NCBI GenBank assembly: GCA_030762895.1
Contig: CM061068.1
Location: forward strand, 45,101,615-45,165,614
Length of the DNA stretch: 64,000 nt
Reading direction: 5' to 3'
From: Sophora flavescens
Taxonomy: Eukaryota > Streptophyta > Magnoliopsida > Fabales > Fabaceae
Shown in pieces: positions 52,315 through 63,967 of the stretch; the first letter of the stretch is position 1, and every line of letters begins with the position of its first letter. The position numbers were made by a program, and so were the translations under genes. A model generated the notes under the pieces. That model was not told the origin of the DNA. It was given only the letters and a program-made list of their open reading frames with translations, and ran no database searches.

Positions 52315-53545
52315 TGACACGCTGTCACACGCGGGTCAAAAAGAACGAGTGGTTTAAAAAAAACTGCAGCTAGGGCGCGACAACTCGGGTATCGTATCAC
52401 AAGGACTCTTGGATTGTTATTAACCTCAAAATCAGTTTTTTTTTTTGGGTGGGTGGGGGGGGGGGGGTGGGGGGTTGAAGTTGAATGATTCAATTAAGAA
52501 AAACAATGCAAATAAATGATTATCAATAAGCTAAAAACGATTAATCTACTGTTTGCGGTTTCCCAAATATCATCGGTTCACATAATTCCATGCCCTAAGC
52601 GGATTCTAATCCCCTTTCGATTATAGCAACAATTAGACAAGCGCAATTGACACTACGAGATATATGTTCCTATTCTGAATTAAGCAAACGGATTGAGACC
52701 TTCGTGAATTAAGCAAACACGATTGAACACACGTGAATTAAGCAAATGCGATTAGAGTAAGGAACATATGATCATCGAAATAAACCAATACCTATCCTAT
52801 ATAACTTGAATTAAGCAAACAAGACATATAGGAAAACATTGAAAGGGAAAAGCAATAAGATTGGGAATTATAGAACCTCAAGTGCGGCGGAAACTGATTA
52901 CAGCAGACTAATCTCAGGGAATTAGTTCTCCATTACAAAGGAAACACAAAACCTAGAAAATAATTCGCAGCAGTGGATATGAAAAATTTCCCCCTAATCT
53001 GCCCTAAAACAACAATTTATAACCTTCAGAATCTGCGTCCGCTCGCGAGGCGAGGAGCCTCTCGTAAGGTAAATATTAAAAGTGGCGCGAGTTCAAAATT
53101 GGGTTCTCGTGAGGCGAGATGGTGATTCGCGAGGCGAGACCGAAAGGGTGACATTCTCTGGCATAGTCAGGCCTTTAGGCTCGCGTGGCGAGACAGTGAT
53201 TCGCGAGGCGAGACAGAAAGGGTGACTGTTGCTGCTCAGGCTGGTCTTCAAGCTCGCGAGGCGAGTAGCTTCTCGCGAGGTGAAACTTCCAGAATTGCAA
53301 TTTCCACTGTTTTCTTCATTCCCTTGACTCTAAGTGCTTCCCATTTAACCTAAAAATATGAAATAGCTGTAAATGCTTTATTTGACTCAAAATTAACTAA
53401 AATGCCCTAAACTACTTAAGAAACTCAAAATGTTGCTTGAGGAAAATTAAATCCAAATTTGGGCTAAAATGATATTAAACTCGAGTAATTGGTGCAAAAA
53501 CCATGGTCTTACTAGTTATAAAACTAGATAACCAGAGGCTTATCA
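52315..53545 (-). repeat. Athila 3' LTR
   Basis: 1231 bases. Contains a C/G run at 52441-52474 and CTCGCGAG-type repeats at 53040-53280. Differs from the 5' LTR by roughly 2-3 percent by eye, plus an indel of ~25 bases in the CTCGCGAG block. Confidence 0.93.
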
Positions 53546-54898
53546 AAATACCCCAAACTTAAAATTTGCTTGTCCCCAAGCAAACTAAAACTCAAAAAGA
53601 CTCGAACTTGGCAAGCTTAAAGGATTCAATCAATTTCGCACAAATTTCATGCAATCTTAACAAAACAATTTTTCTTCAATGTTTTCCCCCCTTGCAACAA
53701 TGTAATCCCCACATTCATTTACTTTAAACAATTAAGAATTCCATCATTCATGCAATCATTAATCTAAGTTGAGGATCCAAGTTACACACAAAAGGGAGAT
53801 CACCAATTTCAAACAATTGCCTTCCTCACAAGGGCATTTAATATTTCACTCAATTTCACTCAGTTTGTCTAGGCAATCAACGAAAACATGCATGCAACAT
53901 CAAAATGTCTTTTAAAGGTTGTAATGGGGCCTGGCTAAAGGTATGATATTCAAAGGTACTAGGCTTAAGTCCCTAGGAACTAAGAGAGCATGAGCATTTT
54001 GACACATTGAACTTCCACTCAAATTCCTTTTTCCATTTTTCCTTTTTGCTTTGGGTGACTACAACATTTTTCTTCTAATACCCTTTTTTGACATTTTGTT
54101 CTTTTCTTCTTCTTTTTTTTTTCTTTGCCTTTGGCTCCAACCTTCATTTTTTTCTTTTTCTCAACCCAGAATGACATATCAAACCTTGTAGCCACCCCAA
54201 ACTTAGTTTCTTGCAACCCTTGTCTTGCTAAGCATCCATGCTCTCCTAATCCTAAGATTGGGTTAACATGGTTTTTCCAGATTTTTGGCTTATAGCATAA
54301 GGTCATCAAGAAACAATAGGCTAATTAGGCTCAATGTGGCTAACTAGGGAACATGTATTAGGGATGGTTCTTTTAGGCCAAGTAGTTAATTCAAAGAAAA
54401 TTGCCTAAATCATTTGATGCACCCACATAAGCATGCAAACCATGAAGAGATTCAAGCAAACCCGGGAAAGTGCAACTTGAAAGTGATTCACACAATTAAA
54501 AACATGTTGGAGGCTTAAATCCTCACCTGGACATTTTTCGTAAATTGTTTGACCGAGATTCAATCCCTAGTGTGTGCATCCCTTCACCCCAAACTTATCA
54601 TAAATCATGCAATCACAACACAATATCTCAAAGTTCAATTTTCAATTTTTAAAACCTAGGGGGAAATCATCAACAGCCAACACATATGATGCAATCCATC
54701 TACGCAAAATTTGATTAAAATCCAACAAGCTCACCGACACAAGACTCAACACAGATACGAATCAAAGCAACACAAACAAGGAAAACAAAACAAAAACAAA
54801 CAATTGGTTCCCTCCCCCACACTTAAGACATACATTGTCCTCAATGAAAGAACATAGATATAAAACAAGAGTGAGGGAAAGGAGAAGGTGCTCCCTGA
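53546..54898. other. Athila 3' non-coding region
   Basis: Between the integrase end and the 3' LTR. No env-like frame of substance. Carries the AAGTGTGGGGGAG motif and a pyrimidine-rich patch near 54050-54160. Confidence 0.6.
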
Positions 54899-56022
54899 TC
54901 AAGTTTTAGTGTAGGTGGGCTCTCCCAAGGAGAGCTCTTCAACGGTTGCATCTTCAGGCACCGAGCTCTCATGGAATAGCTTCAAGCGCTGCCCATTAAC
55001 CTTAAAGACCTTGTTGCTACCTGCACTTTTTATTTCTACTGTACCATGAGGGAAAACATTAGTGACAACAAACGGGCCAATCCACTTGGATCGAAGTTTC
55101 CCAGTCATCACTTTCAGGCGGGAGTTAAACAATAAAACCTGTTGGCCCACAGAGAATTCCTTCCTAGAAATCATCTGATCATGGAAGTGCTTAGTTTTCT
55201 CTTTGTAGATTCGAGAGCTTTCATAGGCTTCTAGCCTAAGCTCTTCAAGCTGCTGTAATTGGAGTTTTCTTTCAATGCCTGCTTTTTGCAATTCCATATT
55301 ACAGCTTCTGACCGCCCAATAAGCACGGTGCTCAATTTCTACAGGAAGGTGACATGCCTTACCGAACACAAGTCTATAGGGAGACATCCATATTGGTGTC
55401 TTGAAAGATGTTCTTTGAGCCCAAAGTGCGTCTTCTAGACGGCGGCTCCAGTCCTTCCTATTTGGCTGCACCACTTTCTATAAGATATGTTTGATCTCTC
55501 TGTTTGAGATCTCAGCCTGCCCATTAGTCTGGGGATGATATGCAGTAGAGACCCTGTGCACAACTCCATACTTTCGGAGTAAAGCTTCCATGGTACGGTT
55601 GCAGAAATGAGTGCCTTGGTCACTTATGATAGCACGAGGTATTCCGAACCTGCAGAAAATATTGGACCTGACAAAATTTGCAACAATTCTAGAATCATTA
55701 GTCCTAGTGGGGATAGCTTCCACCCACTTTGAAACATAATCAACAACAAGTAGAATATAGAGAAAACCAAAAGATGCAGGGAAAGGACCCATGAAGTCAA
55801 TTCCCCACACATCAAACACCTCACAGAAAAGCATAGGTTGCTGAGGCATTTCACTCTTACGAGTGATGGCTGTACCTGCTGTCTGACACTCTCTACAAGT
55901 GAGGTAAACCTCATAAGCATCTCTAAAAATGGTGGGCCAGTAAAACCTGAATCTAGGATTTTTCTTGTAATCCTCTGTGGCCCAAAGTGTCCCCCTACTT
56001 GAGAAGCATGAGAAAAGTGCAT
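54899..56022 (-). pseudogene. Athila integrase
   Basis: [16 protein letters not shown] (His pair), frameshift near 55920, CRECQTAG (Cys pair), [12 protein letters not shown] (catalytic Asp), [11 protein letters not shown] (catalytic Asp), [12 protein letters not shown] (catalytic Glu). An in-frame TAG follows ([18 protein letters not shown]), then [32 protein letters not shown] and a C-terminal region ending [26 protein letters not shown]. All DDE residues remain. Confidence 0.9.
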
Positions 56023-56808
56023 GATAGATTCAATCTCATAGTCGGGGACACATCTCCTAATTACCTGATCACTGCCAAACTTCTAAAGGTATGGATCATC
56101 CCAAACATAATATTTGGCATCACTCTTGAGTTTGTGAATCTGTGATCTAGTTGCACCTGTTGGAAAAACACCAGCAACAAGATAGTTAACAATATCAGCA
56201 AATCAAGGAGTTACCCCATGTAACTGTAAAAGCTGCTCATCAGGAAAGTCATCCTGAACGGGGGAAGGATCTTCATTCCTCTCTATTCTGCTCAAGTGAT
56301 CCGCCATTAAGTTCTCAGCTCCACTCTTATCCTTCATCTCCACACTAAACTCTTGGAGCAACAACATCCACCAAATCAATCTCGGTTTTGCTTCTGGTTT
56401 CTTCAGCAAGTACTTTAGAGCTGCATGGTCAGTGAAAACAACAACGTTGGAACCTAGCAAATATGATCTAAATTGATCAAGAGCAAAAACAATAGCTAGA
56501 AGTTCCTTTTCAGTAGTGGTGTAATTAGCCTGTGCAGCATCTAAAGTTCTAGAAGCATAATAAATCACATGGACAGCATTGCCCACCCTTTGTGCAAGGA
56601 CCGCCTCCACAGCATAGTTAGAGGCATCGCACATAATCTCAAAAGGGAGGGTCCAGTCAGGAGGCTGGATGATGGGAGTGGAGATCAATGCCTTTTTCAA
56701 GAAATCAAACGCCTTCTTGCAGTTGTCATCAAAGTTGAAAATGGCGTCATTCTTCAACAAGTTTGACAGAGGGAGAGCTATCTTGCTGAAATCCTTTATG
56801 AAGCGCCT
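56023..56808 (-). pseudogene. Athila RNase H and linker
   Basis: After the TAA that replaces tyrosine in GHAGF(Y)[11 protein letters not shown] come [34 protein letters not shown] (catalytic Asp), [23 protein letters not shown] (Glu) and [13 protein letters not shown] (Asp). A TGA replaces tryptophan after GVTP, and a TAG lies after DPYL. Confidence 0.88.
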
Positions 56809-58698
56809 TTAGAAACCTGCATGACCAAGAAAATAGAGAATCTCGCGAACGCAAGATGGGTAAGGCAGTGTAGAAATCACATCAATCTTAGCAGGATCTA
56901 CTGAAATACCCCTTTCAGAAATAATATGCCCCAAAACAATTCCCTGTTCAACCATAAAATGGCATTTTTCATAATTCAAAACAAGGTCAGTTTCAATGCA
57001 TCTTTCCAAAACCAGATTCAAACTGTTCAAGCATGCATCAAATGAGGAACCATAAACAGTAAAATCATCCACGAACACTTCCATGCAATTCTCAATATAT
57101 TCAGTAAAAATACTAATCATGCATCTCTGGAATGTGGCAGGAGCATTGCAAAGACCAAATGGCATCCTTCTGTAAGCAAAAGTGTCGAAAAGGCACGTGA
57201 AGGTTGTCTTCTCTTGATCCTCTGGTGCAATGTGGATCTGAAAGTAACCTGAAAAACCATCAAGAAAGCAATAGTGTGATTTACCGGCTAGCCGTTCAAG
57301 CATCTGATCGATGAACGACAAAGGAAAGTGATCCTTTCTAGTAGCCTGGTTTAATCTCCTGTAATCAATGCAAACTCTCCAGTTATTCTGAACTCTAGTG
57401 GGAACAAGTTCATTATTTTCATTTTTCACCACTGTGAGTCCAGATTTCTTAGGTACAACTTGCACTGGGCTCACCCAATTACTGTCAGAGATAAGGTATA
57501 TGATACCCGCATGCAAGAGTTTTGTTACCTCCTTCTTCACATCATCAAGAATCAAGGGATTCAGCCGCCTTTGGGGCTGCCTAACTGTTTTAGCCCTATC
57601 CTCCAACAAAATCCTATGCATACACCTGGAGGGGCTAATACCTGGTATGTCAGCCAGGGTCCACCCAATTGCCTTCTTATGCTTCTTCAATACCTCCAAG
57701 AGCTTAGTTTCCTGGTCAGAATCAAGGTTAGAGGAAATTATAACCGAAAGTTTTTCATTCCTCTCCAAATAGGCATATTTCAGATTTTCAGGAAGTGGCT
57801 TAAGCTCTAGGGAGGGTGGCTGCTCAATGGATGGCATGTTTGGGGTAGCCGTGCTGTCAAGAACTTCAGCTGAACAAACAGCTTCATCTACACTGTCACC
57901 CTGCAAGGAACCATCAATCTCAGCACAAACAGCACAAGGGTCAGTGTTAGTACAATCAGCACATGAATAAACATCATCAAAACCAGAAATAGATGGAAAA
58001 TCAGCAACCAAGTCATCATAAGTGTCATCAACAATTTCAGAGAGCAACTCTATTTGAAAGACAGAGTGCTCTTCCAAGGGATGCTTCATAGCATCGAAAA
58101 TGTTGAATTTTGCAACAATGTCACCAAATTCCATGGACATGGTTCCATCATCAACATCAATCTTTGTCTTCGCCGTTTTCATGAACGGTCTGCCCAGAAT
58201 GATTGGTGATCTGCTTGAATTTGTTTCCCCTGCCATGTCCAGGATGTAAAAATCAGCAGGGAAAATCAAGTCATTAACTTGTACCAGCACATCTTCTACC
58301 ACTCCAATGGGGCGAGCATTGGTCCTGTTTGCCAACTGGATAGTAAGACTTGTATGCTCCAAAGGACCAAGATCAAGGTTGTTGAAGACAGAAGTGGGCA
58401 TGACATTAATAGAAGCTCCTAAATCCAACATGCAATTGTCGAATTTAGTATCCCCAATAGTGCATGGAATATCAAAAGTTCCCGGATCCTTGCATTTCTG
58501 TGGCATTGCCTGAGTGAGGGCCGAAACAGTAACCTTTTCAGGTGCATGCTTAGTTTGAATGAGGGATGAAACATTTCGCCCCAAATTGACTCTCTCATTA
58601 CCCTCCAACCTCCTCTTGTGTGTGCACAAATCCTTCAGAAACTTTGCATATTTCGGAACCTGCTTAATCGCATCAAGAAGCGGAATGTTCACTGCCAC
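56809..58698 (-). pseudogene. Athila protease and reverse transcriptase
   Basis: 629 codons open. Protease: CMLDLGASINVMP, the DLGA form usual in Athila where many gypsy elements have DSGA. Linker with clustered acidic and Cys residues (YSCADCTNTDPCAVCAE). Reverse transcriptase: WVSPVQVVPKKSG, NNWRVCIDYRRLNQATRKDHFPLSFIDQMLERLAG, YCFLDGFSGYFQIHI (motif A Asp), TFAYRRMPFGLCNAPATFQRCM, MEVFVDDFTVYG (catalytic DD). Preceded by an in-frame TGA (LDVF-stop-KVAVNIPLLDAIKQ). Confidence 0.92.
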
Positions 58699-58701
58699 CT
58701 T

Positions 58702-60119
58702 TCAGAATACATCCAGAATCTCTCTCTCTTTGTCTTCCTCATCAATCTTTTTATTTTTCAGCACTCTTTGCGGGAAGGGAATTGGTGGCACATACTCTTT
58801 CTCAGCTTCAACAACAACAGAAGGTTCAGGTGTTACCTCAACAATTTTTTTATTTTCAGGGGCTGGTTCTGCAACTTTTCCGGATCTCAAAGTCATTGCA
58901 CTCACATTAGGATTTGGGACATTAGGATTCACTACTGGTTGAGCAGGTAGTTGGTTCGATCCTTGAGCTTGCTGCATGGCATTCATCGAAGTGGCAAGCT
59001 GTCCAATCTGTGTTTGCAAAGCATGAATACTAGAATCCGTTCGCTGTTGAAACTGGAGATTTTGTGCAGTCATTTACTTGACAAGGTCCTCTAGTGAAGG
59101 TCCGGGAGGTGCAGAGGTGGTCACTTGGGGTGGATTCTGTGGTGGTAACATCAGCTGTTGTTGTTGTGCGGATGAGTTTCCATACCGAAGGTTCGGATGG
59201 TTTCTCCAGTTGGGGTGGTACTTATTAGTGGAGAGGTCAGGAATGTTGTTCTTGTTCTGATTGTTGCCTTGATTGTAAAGATTGACTGCATATCTTGAGG
59301 CAAATCAGTGACCGACTCATCTTTCAGAATGGGACATGCATCGGTCAGGTGCTCAGGAGAAGTACAAATACCACACAACCTTGTTGTTTGAACTTTATCC
59401 ACTGCTAACTATTTCACTAGAGAAGTAAGCTCATCAATTCTGGTTTCAAGGGCCTTGTTGGAAGAAGAACCATGGATCTCATTCACACCCCTTGCTTCGA
59501 CAGAATTTCTTCTAGTTGTGAACTGCTGGGAGTTGAGTGACATGTTCTCAATCAATGACTTGGCAGCAGCTGGAGTCTTATCAACAAGTGCTCCCCCACT
59601 AGCAGCATCCAAAATGTTTCTATCCATCGATAGCAATCCCTCATAAAAGTACTGAATAAGCAGTTGCTCGAAAATCTGGTGTTGAGGACAACTGGACACC
59701 AACTTCTTGAATCTCTCTCGGTACTCAGCCAATGATTCATTGCCCTGTCTAATACCACATATCTCTTTTCTGATTGATGCAACTCTGGAGGCAGGGAAGT
59801 ATCTCTCTAGGAAGACCTTCTTCAAATCATTCCAAGTTGTAACAGAATTCGGTTCAAGGTAGTACAACCAGTCCTTCGCAGCACCTTGAAGCGAGAACGG
59901 GAAGGCTCTCAGCTTGATATGGTCTTCTGTTATTCCTTCCGGTCTCAAGGGTGTATAGCAAACAACCTGGAATTCCTTCAGATGCTTGTGTGGATCCTCA
60001 CCTGCAAGACCACTAAACCTTGGCAACAAGTGTATTAAAGCAGATTTTAATTCAAAAGGAGCAACAACATCAGCATATTCAATACACAAACCATTATAAT
60101 TAAACATCAGGAGCAACAA
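58702..60119 (-). pseudogene. Athila gag
   Basis: FELKSALIHLLPRFSGLAGEDPHKHLKEF, AAKDWLYYLEPNSVTTWNDLKKVFLERYFPASR and ESLAEYRERFKKLVSSCPQHQIFEQLLIQYFYEGL are the gypsy gag core. An in-frame TAG at 59411-59409 precedes the zinc knuckle CGICTSPEHLTDACP. There is a frameshift near 59280 and a TAA before MTAQNLQFQQRTDSSIHALQTQIGQLATSMN, which ends with VSAMTLRSGKVAEP, the usual Athila gag-protease junction. Confidence 0.9.
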
Positions 60120-60335
60120 GCTGTCTTAATGTTCTTTGATCAGCCATGTTATCAAAAGTAAGTTCAGAATCAGAATCAATACTGGTTGGTGAACTAGTGC
60201 TAGCCCGAATTGCTCTACGGCGTGTGTGCAAAGTTCTTTCAATTTCAGGTTCAAATTCAAACAAGTCAGAGCAACCAGACCTAGTAGCCAGAACTAATTC
60301 AAAAATTAATCATCAAATCCGTTAATAACAACAAG

Positions 60336-60355
60336 AGTCCCCAGCAACGACGCCA
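60336..60355 (-). other. Athila primer binding site
   Basis: Minus strand TGGCGTCGTTGCTGGGGACT, four bases inside the 5' LTR. Matches the tRNA-Asp-type Athila primer site with C-to-T changes. Confidence 0.75.
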
Positions 60356-60359
60356 ATTT

Positions 60360-61552
60360 TGACACGCTGTCGCACGCGGGTCAAAAAGAACGAGTGGTTT
60401 AAAAAAAACTGCAGCTAGGGCGCGACAACTCGGGTATCGTATCACAAGGACTCTTGGATTGTTATTAACCTCAAAATCATTTTTTTGGGGGGGGGGGGGG
60501 GTGAAGTTGAATGATTCAATTAAGAAAAGCAATGCAAATAAATGATTATCAATAAGATAAAAACGATTAATCTACTGTTTGCGATTTCCCAACTATCATC
60601 GGTTCACATAATTCCATGCCCTAAGCGGATTCTAATCCCCTTTCGATTATAGCAACAATTAGACAAGCGCAATTGACACTACGAGATATATGTTCCTATT
60701 CTGAATTAAGCAAACGGATTGAGACCTTCGTGAATTAAGCAAACACGATTGAACACACGCGAATTAAGTAAACGCGATTAGAGTAAGGAACATATGATCA
60801 TCGAAATAAACCAATACCTATCCTATATAACTTGAATTAAGCAAACAAGACATATAGGAAAACATTGAAAGGGAAAAGCAATAAGATTGGGAATTATAGA
60901 ACCTCAAGTGCGGCGGAAACCGATTACAGTGGACTAATCTCAGGGAATTAGTTCTCCATTACAAAGGAAACACAAAACCTAGAAAATAATTCGCATCAAT
61001 GGACATGAAAAATTTCCCCCTAATCTGCCCTAAAACAGCAATTTATAACCTTCAGAATCTGCGCCTGCTCGCTAGGCGAATATTAAAAGTGGCGCGAGTT
61101 CAAAATTGGGTTCTCGCGAGGCGAGATGGTGATTCGCGAGGCGAGACCGAAAGGGTGACATTCTCTGGCACAGTCAGGCCTTCAGGCTCGCGTGGCGAGA
61201 CAGTGATTCGCGAGACGAGACAGAAAGGGTGACTGTTGCTGCTCAGGCTGGTCTTCAGGCTCGCGAGGCGAGTAGCTTCTCGCGAGGCGAAACTTCCAGA
61301 ATTGCAATTTCCACTGTTTTCTTCATTCCCTTGACTCTAAGTGCTTCCCATTTAACCTGAAAATATGAAATAACATTAAATGCTTTATTTGACTCAAAAT
61401 TAACTAAAATGCCCTAAACTACTTAAGAAACTCAAAATGTTGCTTGAGGACAATTAAATCCAAATTTGGGCTAAAACGAGATTAAACTCGAGTAATTGGT
61501 GCAAAAACCATGGTCTTACTAGTTATAAAACTAGATAACCAGAGGCTTATCA
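60360..61552 (-). repeat. Athila 5' LTR
   Basis: 1193 bases, the partner of 52315-53545. Carries a G run near 60488-60500 and the CTCGCGAG repeats at 61080-61290. Confidence 0.93.
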
Positions 61553-63650
61553 TCGAGAGAGCTGGTTCCATTCATGGTGCTCGTATTTGTAGAGGTGCCC
61601 CAATGGTGTCCCTTTTACTGTTTGCAGATGATAGCTTCTTGTTTTTTCGAGCCCAGTAGAGCGAGTTCCTTGTCATGAAGGATATTCTTTCAACCTATGA
61701 GCGTGCTTCGGGACAATCGATTAATTTGCAGAAATCGGAGGTTCTTTTCAGTTCCAATGTCTGAATGGTTGATAGAGATCGATTGTATAGTATCCTTGGC
61801 GTTGTCCAGAGTTTGGGGTCAGGAAAATATTTGGGTCTTCCTTTTGTGATTGGAAGAAATAGGAGAGTAACTTCTGCTTTTATTAAGGACAGAATTTGGC
61901 AAAAAATTAGTTCCTGAAAAAGCAAAACTCTATCTATGGCCGGAAGAGAGGTCCTCATTAAATCTGTTGCTCATGCTATCCCCTCTTACTACATGAGTAT
62001 GCATCTCATTCCCCCTTCCTTTGGTGATGAGATTCAACGAATGCTTAATTCCTTTTGGTGGGGAGCATCAAATGACAATTCTAAAGGTATTAAATGGTTA
62101 TCTTGGGATAAATTATCAATGCCTAAGAGCTTGGGTGGTATGGGTTTTCGTAATTTGTATGCTTTTAATTTGGCTATGCTAGGTAAACAAGCTTGGAAGT
62201 TTATTCAACAACCTAATGCCCTTGTTTCTAGACTCTTCAAGGCCAAGTATTTCCCACAGGTTGATCTTTTTGAAGCCAACTTGGGTCACAACCCATCTTA
62301 TACATGGAGAAGCCTTCATGAGTCCATCCCTTTGTTGAAAGTGGTAACCCGTTAGCGAGTTGGAAGTGGTGAAAACATTAAAGTGTGGGGTCAACCTTGG
62401 ATTAGAAGTGATAACCATCCTAGTGCTATCCCCGATCCAAACCCAGGAAATATGAACAGTAGAGTGTGTGATTTATGGGTCCCAAATCACAAGGCCTGGA
62501 ATGTTCCTCTCATCCAAATGATGTTTCCTAGTGGCCAAGTGGAGGCTATTCTTAAAACGCCTCTCTCACCTATTATTAATGTGGATGAGCACATCCGGAT
62601 CCCTAATGTGCATGGAGTATACACATTTTGTAGTGCCTACCAGTTAGCTATGTGCTCGCTAGTTGGCTCTACCCACCTGAAAAGTGATGGCAATTGGCTT
62701 AGAATCTGGAGTCTGAGAGTTGCAGCCCGTGTCAAGGTGTTTTTGTGGCGTGCCTGCAGAGATAGTCTCCCAAACCGTGCCCAGCTTCAGAGGAAAGGTG
62801 TGTTATGCCCAAGTATTTGTGTTCATTGTCAGCATGATATTGAGTCCAATTGGCATCTTTTTGTGAGTTGTCCCAAGGCAGAAGCTTGTTGGCTAAGGTT
62901 GGGGTTGTGGCACCGTGTTTCAGCTATTGCCCAGGAGTGTGAGTCCTTCAAAGAATGGGTCTTCTCCCTACTTGGTTTATTCTTGGAAGACTTGTGTGCA
63001 ACTGCTGTAGTCACTAGGCTATATGACGTAACGGAAATGAAGTGTTATGGGAGGAGAAGGATGCAGATCCCGTCCAGATTTGTGCTAGGGCTAGCTCGTT
63101 TCTGTTGGATTGGCAGCAGGCGCAAGACTTGCGTCCTCAACTAGGAAACTCGCATGGCACCACTGTAGATTGGGTGTGGGTGCCTCCTCCTACCGAGTTT
63201 GTTTCATGCTGCGTTGATGCTACTTTTGATTCGGCTACAGGTAGAACCGGTTGGGGCTTTTGCATCAGGGATAGTAACGGGTGCTTCATTTTGGCTAAGT
63301 CCTCTTGGAGTGAACCTTGTCTCCCTGTCCCTGAAGGGGAGGCTTATGGCAGGCTTTTTCAGTTGACTCGTAAGCTGGGTTTTAGTAATGTGATTTTTGA
63401 GCTGGATTGCAAGAATGTGGTAGATGGTGTTCTTTCCCCTAGAGTTAATGTCTTTGAGCTTGGTATTATTGTTAATGATTGCTCTAGGTTGCTCTCTTTT
63501 TCTCCAAACTTTAAGGTTAAGTTTATTAGGAGGCTTGCAAATAAAGTGACACATACTTTTGTTAGGGTAGCTTTACCTAAGCCCGGTCTCCATATTTATC
63601 AATATATTCCTCATTGTATCGCACGTTTGATTGCTGTTAAAATGAAGTAG
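61553..63650 (+). pseudogene. LINE ORF2 C-terminal part: RT end, zf-RVT and RNase H
   Basis: Resumes after the Athila element with GAPMVSLLLFADDSFLFF (catalytic FADD), SGQSINLQKSEVLFSSN, YLGLPFVIGRNR, MAGREVLIKSVAHAIPSYYMS and GGMGFRNLYAFNLAMLGKQAWK. Then zf-RVT WSLRVAARVKVFLWRAC, CVHCQHDIESNWHLFVSCPKAE, then RNase H VSCCVDATFDSATGRTGWGFCIRD, EGEAYGRLFQL and ELDCKNVV. Stops occur at ~61659, 61762, 61917 and 62353, with a frame change near 63050. Poly-A follows. Confidence 0.9.
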
Positions 63651-63674
63651 TTTGACTTTCTTAAAAAAAAAAAA

Positions 63675-63967
63675 ACATATTTTTTTTTCTATTTACAAAT
63701 CGAGAAATCGAACTTGTTGGTAGACGGACAAGTAGCAGTAATAACCGGTAAGAGGCAAAGCCCACAAGAACACAGCAACCCTAGAGAAAGTGTAGCAGTC
63801 CCACGTGGCCCCAAGAATGTGAACGGCTAGTTAATTTACAAACCTAACCGTGAACAGAGTGTAAATTGTGGTGTTGAAAATTGAAACCCTTAAAAGGAAA
63901 AGGAACAAACCCGAGCTAGCTAGTATCTTAGGCTAGTGTCAATTGCTTCTGTTGCTGCAACAGAAGA
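63675..63967 (+). promoter_or_regulatory. Possible promoter and leader of terminal gene
   Basis: Contains a G-box CCACGTGGC (63801-63809) of the ABRE/bZIP type, a T-rich run, and a 10-bp perfect hairpin just before the ATG at 63968. No clear TATA box. Confidence 0.35.

Larger units (their letters stand above)
52315..61552 (-). mobile_element. Athila-type Ty3/gypsy retrotransposon, full length, decayed
   Basis: LTRs at 52315-53545 and 60360-61552 start TGACACGCTGTC and end AGGCTTATCA. A perfect 5-bp duplication TCGAG (52310-52314, 61553-61557) flanks it. The minus-strand primer site TGGCGTCGTTGCTGGGGA (60355-60338) resembles the tRNA-Asp-type site of Athila elements. The polypurine tract AAGTTTGGGGTATTT lies at 53560-53546. 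gag, protease, reverse transcriptase, RNase H and integrase follow in gypsy order, with several in-frame stops and at least two frameshifts. Another Athila-like mark is AAGTGTGGGGGAGGG at 54827-54813 (minus), after the pol region. No env-like ORF is seen. Confidence 0.93.
44946..63674 (+). mobile_element. L1-like LINE split by two younger insertions
   Basis: Pieces: 5' repeats 44946-45000 and 49278-49395, ORF1 and ORF2 up to 52314, ORF2 end from 61553 to 63650, poly-A at 63662-63674. It is interrupted by the 4.3-kb element (45001-49277) and by an Athila element (52315-61552). Domain order (DUF4283-like ORF1, AP endonuclease, reverse transcriptase, zf-RVT, RNase H, poly-A) is that of plant L1 LINEs. 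Nonsense and frameshift mutations show it is dead. Its own target duplication could not be found. Confidence 0.85.

Noticed and set aside
49390..63650. Host genes from the long open frames in this region
   Set aside because: All recognisable domains are LINE or Athila proteins. No host exon was found between them.
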